The notes under the pieces are model-generated. The model searched no databases and had not been told where the DNA came from. It worked only from the letters and a program-made list of their open reading frames with translations. A stretch of 64,000 nucleotides of DNA from Zygnema cylindricum (Eukaryota > Streptophyta > Zygnematophyceae > Zygnematales > Zygnemataceae), in NCBI GenBank assembly GCA_037447655.1, contig JBBHKE010000913.1, forward strand, positions 126,001 to 190,000. The letters are read 5' to 3'. The position numbers were made by a program, and so were the translations under genes. Shown here in pieces: positions 1 to 10,505 of the stretch (its first letter is position 1; each line of letters starts with the position of its first letter).

Positions 1-490
1 CATCCCTCCCTCTTTCTCTCCCATCTCGCCCTCATGCGTTTTCTCCCAACCCTAAAACATTTTTCATATTGGCCTTGGTGACATATTCCATTTTATAAGT
101 ACCGATAAACGATAGTCGTGGATAACCAATATAAACGGGGGGGAGGGTGTGGGGGGATTTCTACGTTGGAATACGAAACTTTTAGTAAAAAATATGGAAT
201 GAACATATGAAGTACAAAACTGACAAAAATCAGCTATTGGTAGATTAAGTAAAGGTACATATCCGTTATCGGTATGAGGCTACCGATACACAACCCTAAC
301 AAATATGCCATTTGTAGTGTTATGTATTGAAGGCCCCTTGCCAACATTCGATATGTGCCCAATTTTGGGTACTCGATAATCGATATATTGCTACGATAAA
401 TCGAGAAGCTCATAATCACGATATTTAAAAGATGTATCGACCTATAATTCGATATATGTTTTTGTGATATATCGAAGTGAGGTTAAGTAA
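1..490. other. AT-rich intergenic DNA with repeated CGATA/TATCG motifs
   Basis: No credible gene. From about 80 to 480 the motifs CGATA, TATCG and CGATATAT recur on both strands. The 5' ends of the two hAT copies at 32.3 and 36.1 kb are rich in the same motifs. This could be an eroded hAT terminal region, but no terminal repeat or target duplication was found, so no element is claimed. Confidence 0.35.
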
Positions 491-509
491 TATTTTTTTT
501 TTCAAAAGT

Positions 510-935
510 GGCCCCCCCCACTCTTGGGCAAAGGTCGCAAACGGTTAACCGAAACCGTAACCGACCGTTAACCGACCGCCCGCGTCGGATCCGGAACGGA
601 TTCGGTTGCCAAATAAGGGAGGCCGGGCGGATTCGGGCGGTTGATTCACAGAAAAAAAAAAATAGGTTACTGTCAGGTAAGCAAAAAACGAAAAATATTG
701 AAGGTTTGTACTGTCCATCCTATCTAACATTATTGTACTTTGTACTCTTGGTATCGTGGAAGTACGTGACATCATTTTGTGTTTTTTCAAGTACGGGCGG
801 GTACGAGTAGTCGCTAAAAATCGAGTTTCGGTTAAATTTTATTTCCGTAAACGCGTTTCGGGTAACGGTTAACAATTTTTGGAGCGTGACATAACCCGGT
901 CGGGCGTCAGGTACTCAGATTTTGAAAAAAAAAAC
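510..935. mobile_element. possible non-autonomous hAT-like element
   Basis: The left part (536-585) holds clustered GGTTAACCG, ACCGTAACCG and CCGTTAACCG motifs. The right part (about 815-905) carries GGTAACGGTTAAC in the opposite sense. Short subterminal repeats of this kind bind transposase in hAT elements. No exact termini or 8-bp target duplication could be fixed and the ORFs here are not protein-like, so the assignment is tentative. Confidence 0.3.
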
Positions 936-1002
936 GGTTGGCTTCGTTATCTAAAGTTTTGACTTTTGCGACCTCTGCCCCTGGGTGGCGCGCGCTCAGT
1001 GA

Positions 1003-1049
1003 GGGGAGAGGGGGGGGGGGTGGGGGGGGGGGGGGTGGGGGGGGGGGGT
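1003..1049 (+). repeat. G-run tract, quadruplex-prone
   Basis: There are successive runs of 9-13 guanines separated by single T or A bases. The tract satisfies the simple four-G-run rule for a G-quadruplex on the plus strand. Run lengths in such tracts are often sequencing-sensitive. Confidence 0.7.
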
Positions 1050-1244
1050 TCTTTGGACGATTTACCGTGCTTTTGTCGTACTATATACCGTACTAAATAT
1101 GTACGGACGATCACTTCCGACCAAATATGTCGCGATAGTTTTTGTTGTTCCCGCAAAGATTAATCGAGCCCTCTTATCTTTCGCAATTCAATATATTGAG
1201 TATCGCTTTTATTGCGATAAATCTTTATTCCATACACAACAATA

Positions 1245-2544
1245 CACCGCCAATCGCTATTAGCGTAGTGTACGCTAATTCTGTCCCGCTTTTTTTTTAT
1301 TATTCTCCATTAGCGTAGTTCATTTTATTTTTTTCTTTACTCTATTTAGGGTTAATTTGTTAGTACCGTACAAAACAGAAGTGTTGTTTTTAGAAAGCTT
1401 TAGTCCTCTTTATGCCTCAGCTGTGAGAGAGAGCTGTTCAGGACTTAAGCTATTTTTGGTTGAGTTTGGTTCAGTACTTACCGAAATTAGTGTGACAGTG
1501 AAGTTGGGAGTTCACGGTTCATTCACACTTGGGACACGTGTCGTCACTTGGGAGAATGCGTGAGTATGTCCTCCGTGGACGTACGGAAATTCGGCAGGAC
1601 CACTGGACTTCGTGAAGTCAATTCTACGGTGCCAAATCCTCTAATCGGACCGGTGACAGCCGCCGCCAACAAATAGTGACGAGGCGTGACTAGATCATTA
1701 TCACTTTACGTTGTCTGAACTTCAGTGTAAATATTTGTGATAGAATGTTAGATGTACGGATGGAATGCCTCCGTACAGCTTAGTGTAGTTTCGGTGTATA
1801 AAAGTAGGACTTAGTGAATTTGATTTTTAGGAACAAATGATATGAAAACTGTACACTCAGTTTTATGTAATTTCATTTCTACATATCTCACAGATTTGTG
1901 AGCGGAATTGATTGCAATTTTGTGTGTTTGTTTCTTTGTATGTTATCTACATTGTGGCAAATATTCAGGACGTTTAGAGTATTTTTCTGAAAGTTATAGT
2001 CTATCAAAGTTTCTGTTCAGCCATCGGTATTTGTGGAAGCTTCCTCTCTTGATTTGTTCTACGATGACTACTGCTGCATCTTCTTCATCTTCAGTACCAG
2101 CACTTGTCTCAGAACAACAAGAAGTACGTCATCTTTTAAATAGTTCGGTGTACGGTCAGAGTCAGACCGTACATAAACGTACCTTTTAAGTGAAAAAGTA
2201 CAATTTATTTTGTTTAGTAGCCGCGGACGCATGAGAATGTGCGGTCTAAAAAGGGGATCGAATCGGGTTGTCAAATATCACGTTCGCATATATTTGTCCA
2301 ACAGCCACGTTTCGACTGTGTAAACGTACGATTTGTGTACGATTTGTCAGATTTTGTATAAATACCTATATTAGTGTAAGCATGTTTGCGACCAACATTT
2401 ACTTTTTCGAAGACCCAAATTAGTATTATTAAACAATTAGAATGTATGGTTTTTTTCAAAAAAAATAAATTCTTAATTAGCATAAACCACGATAATTATT
2501 CATATACGCTAAAGAAACTTCTACGCTAATAGCGATTGGCGGTG
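1245..2544. mobile_element. TIR element A of the CACCG family (mariner/MITE-like)
   Basis: The two ends are a perfect 23-bp inverted repeat, 1245-1267 and 2522-2544, beginning CACCGCCAATCGCTATTAGC. Sister copies in this window have the same CACCG terminus next to a TA dinucleotide. Here TA is present on the left (1243-1244), but AA lies on the right. No transposase is visible. The interior is largely an LTR/gag-leader-like sequence, so this copy was probably invaded by, or captured, a retroelement fragment. Confidence 0.75.
1382..2190 (+). mobile_element. Copia-type LTR and gag-leader fragment
   Basis: The segment begins TGTTGTTTTTAGAAAGC. It follows, with divergence, the LTR copies at 57851 and 59795: the TGTTGTTTT start, a CTTA-ATATTTTTGGTT-like block, GTACTTACC and AGTGTGACAGTG. 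It has a TATA-like GTATAAAAG near 1797 and a CTCAGTTTTATGTAATTT block near 1857. It ends in an ATG-led Ser/Ala-rich stretch near 2063, like the gag start at 60.82 kb. It is an LTR plus leader with no pol, and it lies inside TIR element A. Confidence 0.55.
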
Positions 2545-3285
2545 AACAGTGCAGTCAGGGTTCGTTACGAGGACCATACGGTACACCGTGTATCGCTATT
2601 AGGGTATGTCCCCATGTACTTGTAACTTAGGGAACTTACTTTGTATTTTAGCGCGGATCCGTCGAACGTGGGTACTTTCGCATGTGCTAAAGTTACAGTT
2701 ATTTTCTGTCGTTTTCCTTTGTAACTTAGAAAAAAACGAGAAAATTTGCAGCCGTACCAAAAAAACGAAATTAATACCGTACAAGTTGCATTACCGTGAA
2801 ACTTTAAATGTACTGTAGTTTGTCGTTTAGGTCGATGCAGTTTGTCGTCTAGCGAGTTTCGACCCATTTTCACGTCCTTCCAGCTCATCTTAAAACTTGA
2901 AATCAAATCACCTCGCGAGGTGATTTTAAATAAAGTTCCAGGATGAGAGCGAATAGCAGACGTTATAACAGGTGCCGGAAGTTTTTTACCATTCCCGAGC
3001 CCGGAGTACCAAAAAAAAAAACCAAATGCACGTTTACGGCCTGTACGAACCGTATTCCGTGCGTTATTTTCCGTACAGGGGCCGTGGAGGGGTCACGACC
3101 AACGGACGCCATTTCGCAAAAGCGTGAAGGCGCCGCCTTCATTCCCCTCATATCCTTCCTCAACGTTCTCTGTCGTAACACTCTTTTCTCAAACACACGT
3201 GCCTTCACATATACGGCGTAGGAAAAACATTGGGCACCTTTCGACAAGCGAGAAGACAAAAAAAAAACCGCATTTATGTGCAACT

Positions 3286-3615
<330 letters not shown>

Positions 3616-3659
3616 ATGAGCTTTTAAAAAATACCCAACAACATTTGGCAATGTCACAT

Positions 3660-3805
3660 GCAAGTTTGAACATACGTAACTGTATAGAAGGCCGTAAATG
3701 TTTGTCCTTTGCCCTATTTGAATACACTACCTGCAAGTTTGAACATACATAACTGTATAGAAGGCCGTAAATGTTTGTCCTCTGCCCTATTTGAATACAC
3801 TATGT
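3660..3805. repeat. 73-bp tandem duplication
   Basis: Two adjacent 73-bp copies (3660-3732 and 3733-3805) start GCAAGTTTGAACATAC and differ at only a few positions. Confidence 0.85.
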
Positions 3806-3835
3806 TAATATGCTTTGTATCCGTTTTTGCAAGTA

Positions 3836-3995
3836 TGGCGACGAAGGGTGGTGGAAAGTACAAAGACATGACACTGCAGAGAAGAGAGGGGCGTTTTGTG
3901 GAATATCTGAGCAAGTACGGCAGAGTGCTGAAAGTCTCCACGTCGACAATGTCCCAAAGATTGTACAGCGTGCAGTTTCACGTCTCAATTTGCAG
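3836..3995 (+). pseudogene. short ORF with start codon and splice-donor-like end, possible transposase relic
   Basis: An ATG at 3836 opens a basic reading frame (MATKGGGKYKDMTLQRREG...) that runs to a good donor-like AG|GTGAGT at 3995/3996. A neighbouring frame over the same bases reads ...LHVDNVPKIVQRAVSRL, which looks like a helix-turn-helix fragment, so a frameshift is possible. It lies inside the PIF/Harbinger-like element and could be a decayed DNA-binding N-terminus. No family match can be asserted. Confidence 0.22.
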
Positions 3996-4530
3996 GTGAG
4001 TTGAAGTTTCGCATAATTTTGTGTATCACATCACCTGTCACTGTTTCGTACACGTCTACGTGAGTCACCCGTGTAAAGTAACAAGTTTTTTTCGTTTACA
4101 TCCGAATGCTCTGAAAATTGTATGGAGAATCTTCGCTAAAAACAAAGTAACAAGACTAAGTTTAGGTTACATGCGAAAGTACCCTATGACTGTAAGGACG
4201 AAATTGTAACTTACGCTTGTGACGACTGTAGACGTCGACAATACATGTGACGGTTGTCAACGTCTACAATCTGTGGTCGCACGTTATTTTTTGGAACTGC
4301 TTGTCACATCGCCTGTCTTACCGTGACATTGTAGACTGCTTGTGACGTCGCATGTCTTACCGTGACATTGTAGACGTACCGCATTCCAGCCTGTGCCGTT
4401 TCACGGTTGAAGACGAGGCGCTTTGCCTTTACGTCTCCTGTTAGGTCGACGTGAAATGGCATCGGAATTTGAAGACCCATGCAAAAAAGAAATCCGTACT
4501 GGACGAAAACTGACAAAACCAGACAAATTG

Positions 4531-4655
4531 TGTACTTTTCTTCGTCGTATTTGAACGCAAACGGACAAAACTGAGCGAATTCTGTACTTTTCTTTGTCGT
4601 ATTTGAACGCAAACGGACAAAACTGAGCGAATTCAGTACTTTTCTTCGTCCTTGG
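4531..4655. repeat. 52-bp tandem repeat inside the PIF-like element
   Basis: TGTACTTTTCTTCGTCG-type units start at about 4531, 4583 and 4635. Each is followed by ACGCAAACGGACAAAACTG, except that the last is partial. Confidence 0.75.
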
Positions 4656-5157
4656 AAATCGTATGAAAAATTTCGAAAATTATAGCACGTGCGAATGTAT
4701 ATTCCTATTTGTTGATTGAAAATACCTAGTTTTAAACACATCGCGCATGTGTTTTAAACGTAAGGTTGAAGATGACGTTTTTTGTCGTGGAAGTGGGTCG
4801 AAAAACACAAGACGACAAATTTTCATACATCCTATATTCGAAGATGACGCAAATTGTACTCTACAAATTTGCGATTCCTTCGTACGGTTGCAACTTAGGC
4901 AGTACGGCACTAAGTTTTACAAGAAAACGACAGAAAAAATACCTTACTTATGCACATGGGGACATACCCTTAGTCTTAATAATTTGTTCGCCACTTGAAA
5001 CCATCTTTTCTCCGTACATTCTTTTCCGATTTTCGATCTGAGACCGTCAATCGGAAGCTGAGAATCTTACCTTTCAATCGAAACCGTCAGATCTAGAAAC
5101 CGAAAGATGTTGAAAGAGACGAAAAAAGCATTATCACTAATAACGATTTATGGTGTA

Positions 5158-6580
5158 CAGTACTTTTATGCGGGCGACAGGCATATGGTACCTTTTTTTT
5201 GCGGGAGAGCAGATGTAAAATTTCCGTACACAGTCGACTCTACCGTAATCCGTAAAGTTCAACTCTGGCATCTTACTATCTTGCATTTGCTGATTCATTG
5301 CCACGTTGCATTTCGCTTCCCTCCTTTTGTTGACCAGCAAATCCATTTTATTATTGGAACTTTGGAAGTTTAGAATTTTAGATTCTGGAAGTTTGAAAAT
5401 TTGAATATTTTGAAATTTCAAATTTTCGAATTTTTTCGTCGAGGTCCACAAGAATGAACTCGATACTTCACCCCGAAGAGAGGACAGGTTTTCTGTATCA
5501 CTCTTAGGATTTTTTCATTGTAGTTAAGCGTGTTTCAGAGGAAATAGAACCCTAGAAACTCCTGCTGTTTGACGATGGAGCGCGGTTTTAGGAATAATTT
5601 CGTACGAAACGCTCGCACTTTTAAAGCATAGCCTTTGACTTTTATGCTACGGAGAAACGTTTTCATGCGTACTATACCCGTATCATAGGTGAATGTCGAA
5701 CTAAATCATGATGTTCCGCACTTTTTTCTCGCAGTTTTTTCCCCTAAATCGACGCCAGTTGACCTGCTATCCAGCGGATAAGCAGTTGCAGCACGGAACG
5801 CGCCGTTAGGGTTTCTATATTTTTCAGGGTTACACGTGTACATGGATTAAACTATTGGACGCCATTCTTTCGGCAACACGTGGCAGGTAGTTTTACAGCT
5901 TCTCCTTCCGATTGAGTCTCCTTCCAGGTTTCCCTCTCCCTCTCCTTTCTGCCATTTTCCTGCACCATCTTCTTTTTCTCCACCGTCTCATTCTCTCTCT
6001 CTCCTATCTTCTTTCTTCCCTCCTAATGGCAATCTTTACTTGCGTCAGTGCTAACGATTTTCAAAGCCAATCACTTAATTTTTTTCTTTTTTTATATTTC
6101 TTCTTTTTTGACCGCTGAATTTGGTTTTCTTTTAGACACATTTCTTTTATATATGTATATAATATATATATATATATATTTTTTTAACATATTACGGTTT
6201 TCTGTTTTCTTCAAGGAACTCTACCTAAACCTAAACCGGAACACAATCTGCTATTATTGTTATTAATTACAACTGTCATCTTCCCTCTCTCTCCCTTCCT
6301 AGCTTCCTTTCTCCTTTCTTTTTCTCCATTTTGCAGGAGGTAGAAGTTTCCGGACTGAAACCCTAAGACTCTAAAATTTATTGCTGTAAAGGTTTATTAC
6401 AACCGTGACATCTGTCACGACAATAAAGTAAAATTACGATGGTTATGATTACGGCGGTGACAGCTGTCACAAATTATTTTTAGGGTTAAGGGGAGAGAGA
6501 AGGGGTCTGCGTAAAATCATAGCCCGCCCTTCCTTTTATGATCCGGGAAAAAAAATGGAATGAATTGCTATATTAGAAAT
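5158..6580. other. non-coding stretch, no gene recognised
   Basis: AT-rich DNA with a pyrimidine-rich block (about 5910-6030), a short TA run (6150-6180), and a pair of GTGACA-CTGTCAC inverted motifs near 6400-6470. These motifs could be the ends of a tiny hairpin element. No conserved protein segment was found in any frame. Confidence 0.5.
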
Positions 6581-6589
6581 GTCAATTGG

Positions 6590-7075
6590 GGGGTGCAATA
6601 GGGGCATTTCTATTTTGGGACACTTTTTTGTCCCCTTTAGGTCTACCCTAAAAGCTGTATGCAATATTATTGGAGTTATTTTTTTCACTGCTGGAATTGT
6701 TATTTTCACTATTTTGGAACAATTGGGAGACACTTTTGGGACCCGTTTAGGAAAATACAAAACGCTGTATGTTGTGATAGTATTGGCTTTTTTTTTTTTT
6801 TCACTGTTTTGGAACAATTCGGGGACAATTCTGGATTTCCATTTAGGTTCACACAAAAGTTTCTGAAGAAAAAGGTTTCTCTGAAAAAAAAAAATATTTC
6901 CAAAAGCAATATTTTCCGAAAAAAAAATATTTTTGAAAAGAAAGGTTGCTTTCCGAAAACAAAAGGTTCCGGAACAGAAAAGGAAACGGATTCTGAAAAA
7001 GGAAGTTTCCGAAAAAAAAATAGTTTCCGACAAAAGTGGTGCTTAGACAAAAAGTTTGTAGGAAGCCGATTTTCC
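6590..7075. repeat. degenerate short-period repeats
   Basis: 6700-6850 repeats TTTTGGAACAATT-GGGGACA blocks. 6860-7060 repeats TTTCCGAAAAAAAA-type units of roughly 18-25 bp. Long frames across it on both strands are Phe/Lys/Ser-biased products of the repeat, not genes. Confidence 0.65.
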
Positions 7076-7104
7076 GATGCAGCGATTTTCCGGCAATCTG
7101 CCAG

Positions 7105-7850
7105 CTGGCGCTGCAAGAGACGCTAGGCCCGAGGGACACGGCAACTTTTCCCGGTAAGAAGGGAGAGGAAGAGGGGGGAGAGGGAGGGAGGGTGAGAGGG
7201 AGAGGTAGAGAGGGGGAGAGGGAGAGGGGGGGGGAGGGAGGGAGGGAGGGAGGGGGGGAGGAAGAGAGGGGGAGAGGGAGAGGGGGGAGAGGGAGGGAGG
7301 GAGGGAGTGAGAAAGGGAGGGGGAGGGAGAGGGTGGCAGCATGGGAGATGCCAGACCCGAGGAGCGCGGCAACTTTAGGGGAGGGAGAGGGAGAGGATGA
7401 GGGTGCAAGGGAGGGAGAAAGGGAGGGGGAGGGGGAGAGGGAGGAGGAGGCTGGCGGCAGTAGAGACGCCCGACCCGAAGGACGGAAGGAGGGAGGGTTG
7501 GTGAAAGGAAGAGGAAGAGGGAGAGGGAGGGAGGAAAGAGATCCAGAAAATGGAGGAGGAGGGAGTGGGGGAGAGGGAGGGGGAGGGTGAGGGGGCGGGT
7601 GGCGGCATGAGAGACACCTGACTCAAGGGACATGTCAACTTTGTTGTTAGGTGGACTTTTAAAGGGGAGGGACATGGAGGGAGATTGGGGGGGAAGGAGA
7701 AGGAGGGATGAAGGGGGAGAGGGGTGGGAGGGGGGGAAAAGTGGGAGTGATGGGGTGAGAGGGAGAGAGAGAGGGAAGGGGCGAGGGAGAGGGAAGGGGC
7801 GAGGGAGAAGGAGAGGGAGAGGGAGAACCAAACGATTGAGAGCAAGAAAA
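7105..7850 (+). repeat. polypurine minisatellite with an interspersed unique motif
   Basis: About 700 bp is almost entirely G and A on the plus strand (GGGAGA, GGGGAG and GGAGGGAG runs). It is interrupted four times, near 7121, 7348, 7465 and 7610, by a conserved non-purine motif of the form GACCCGAGGGACRCGGCAACTTT. It is therefore a composite tandem repeat, not random drift. Gly/Arg/Glu and Pro/Leu/Ser frames across it are translation artefacts. Confidence 0.75.
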
Positions 7851-8750
7851 ATAGGAGTTCCGAGCAATTTAAACCATTTAACGAAAGGACCATGATTGTA
7901 TCGGTCGGATGAATATTTTAAGGGTGGTGAATGTTTCAAGTAGTTATTTTAAACCATCTTGTTTTTTTTCCATTTTTGTTATCAGCTTTCCCACTGCTTA
8001 TGTGCATTTTCGCCCATTCAATTTTCCCAAATGCAAAAAATCTTTTGTCGGAAATTAGTAACTTATTAGATTATCAAACTTCTGAATATGAGCTTTGTGT
8101 AGATATAACTTATTAAATATTCAATTCAAAATACTAGGGTCAGTTTCAGAAGAAGATAATAATGTTTGTTCATGCATTATCTGGAAATTGTAGACAATTG
8201 TATTTTCCATTGTTGTATTTTCACTCGTCGTGAATTTCTAACCTTTAGTTTCCGACTAAGTTCTCAGTAGTTTGTGTATAACTCAGTAGGATTTGATGGT
8301 AAGTCATCACCGGTCACTAGCAATCAGACTGTTTAATAAAAACCCTAAAAATATGCCTTCAATACATGCTGTACTTTTTCTTTGACTTGTTGTTGTACTC
8401 TTCATCGTACTTTTCATTGTACTTTCATTATCAAAATCGGCTTCTAATTTTATTTTCCCAACTTCATCTTCTCAAGGTTGTCAATGAGGGGCTCGCATTA
8501 CTATTTAATGTCTCCAGAAAAACTATTTGGCTTTAACTGGATTTGTAGGGAGGATGGGAGGTAAGGAGGGGAAAGGAAAGAAAGAGAGAGAGGGAGAGAG
8601 AAAAGAAATTTTGGCTAAGATGCATCATACTACGAGGCACTTTCAGGTGCCTTATGGTTTTATGCTTGTTTTTTCTACCTTGAGAAGGGTTAGGGTTCTA
8701 ACATTGGGTGGGATGGGAAAACTCTATTTTTGGTATTCCCAATTTTTCAG
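7851..8750. other. upstream flank of MED12, no exon identified
   Basis: No conserved MED12 N-terminal segment was found here. There are repeated GTACTTTTC-type blocks at 8370-8430. The missing first exon and promoter could be here or further left, but neither is visible by inspection. Confidence 0.4.
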
Positions 8751-8810
8751 AAGGGCGGCCGTGGTGGTGCCTTTCAAGCTCACGTGCGATCATGAGTCCC
8801 TCAGTGCAAG
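8751..8810 (+). CDS. MED12: MED12 exon 1 of those visible
   Basis: The acceptor is TTTTTCAG at 8743-8750. The frame starts with one leftover base and reads ...VPFKLTCDHESLSA, the counterpart of the plant 'APYKLKC-KEPLNSR' segment. It ends AG, completed by the T of the next exon (AGT, Ser). The donor GTCCTC is weak and runs straight into a (CT)n tract. Confidence 0.75.
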
Positions 8811-8894
<84 letters not shown>

Positions 8895-9732
8895 ACTCTC
8901 TCTCTCCCCCTCTCCAACTCTCTCCTCTTTTCCTCTCTCCCTCTCCCTCTCTTTCCTCCCTCTCTCTTCCCTTCTGTATCTCCCTCTCCCCACACCTCTC
9001 TCCCTCTCTCCTTCTCTCGTCATCAACAGACTTTTTCCTGATCATTAGTTATCCTTGCAGTTTGTAGTCATTATTTATCTTCGCAGTTTCTATTCATTGG
9101 TTATCCTTTCCCTTCCCTGTCATTAGTTATCCTTTCTGTTTCTAATCACGCCTTGTCAACATGCAAGGGGAGATGAGAGAGGGAAGGGGGGATGGGTCAA
9201 CATACCTCAGGGTCATTTCCTCGAGTATTTCCTTTTCAAGCAAGACTGCAGTTGCCGGGAGGGAGAGGGAGGGAGGGATAGAGAGTGGGAGAGGGGGGGA
9301 GAGGGAGAGAGGGGGACAGAGGGAGAGGGGGAGAGAGAGAGAGGGCATGAGTGTTGAGTGAAACACTCGTTTTTGTTAGGGTCAATTTTTTTTTCGCCGC
9401 AGGGAGGTTTAAAGAGGCTTTATTTTTGTCCTTTTTCTGGGCCCTTTTTGGGCTTATTTTTAGCACAGTTTGAACCTGTCTGGTGCAGTAGATTTAGCAT
9501 AAATAGTATAAGATTTTTTTTTTTTTTTTTTTTTTGGCGGAAAATCATGGACGTTTTCGTTGCTTGATAAGACCACTCACCCTCTCGAGTTTTCCGATCT
9601 GTAAACAGTAGGATTTATGGGTTTACGGGTCCCCTCTCTCTCTCCCTCTCTTCCGCTTCCCCTCTCTCCTCTCCCTCTATCCCTCTCCCTCACTCCCTCC
9701 CTCCCTCCCTCCCTCCCTCCCTCCCTCCCTCC

Positions 9733-9786
<54 letters not shown>

Positions 9787-10427
9787 ATTTAGTCTTATGA
9801 ATAATAGAGTGGAGAAATAGTGAGTAAGACTGTCTGAACAAAAAAATTCTGGCATATTATTGGTCGAAACACAATTTTTTTCAAGATCATCAGAGTAAAT
9901 ATATGATTATTTTTGCTGTGATTGTAACGTAACCTTTTTTCTTCAAAGTTGATTTTGTATCATATTAAAAGGGTTAAAAAAAAGTTTGGATGGGAGTGAA
10001 GAAGAGAACAAGATTGGAAGATTTGTTTTGTGGTTTTTCGTAGGCCCTCTAAAAGAAAAATAAATGAATGTCCCTTTGACGGTTCTTTTGTTCGTGTCTA
10101 ACTTCAAGTACCCAATTATATTATATAGTATTTTCTTTTTTAACAATGTGTCTTTTGAGGCGTTATTGTTTATTTGGTTTTGTCTTTTGTGGGTGAGGGC
10201 TACAGTCTGGCTCCTCCTGACTTCTATCCTCCCACCCCGGAGGATGAAGAGGAGGTTATGAGTCGAGGCACGATACAAATGGGATATAAGGAGACTATTG
10301 AAGGCATTGAGGTATAAGAGAGGCTAATTAATTAAGACTATGAAGTAACTAATACTGGAAAAACCTTCACACATATTGCGGAGTCACAGTTTTTGCAGTA
10401 CCATCAATAGACCTTTGCACAGCCTGA

Positions 10428-10505
<78 letters not shown>

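Noticed and set aside
6536-7139. Overlapping Phe/Ser-rich minus frames and Lys-rich plus frames
   Set aside because: Arise from TTTCCGAAAAA-type degenerate repeats.
7043-7939. Long minus-strand Pro/Leu/Ser frame of 298 codons and its Gly/Arg counterpart on plus
   Set aside because: They are translations of the polypurine minisatellite. No conserved domain, and all frames are open because the repeat lacks stops.
8790-9030. Arg/Glu-repeat frames on minus and Ser/Leu-repeat frames on plus
   Set aside because: Translation of the CT microsatellite.
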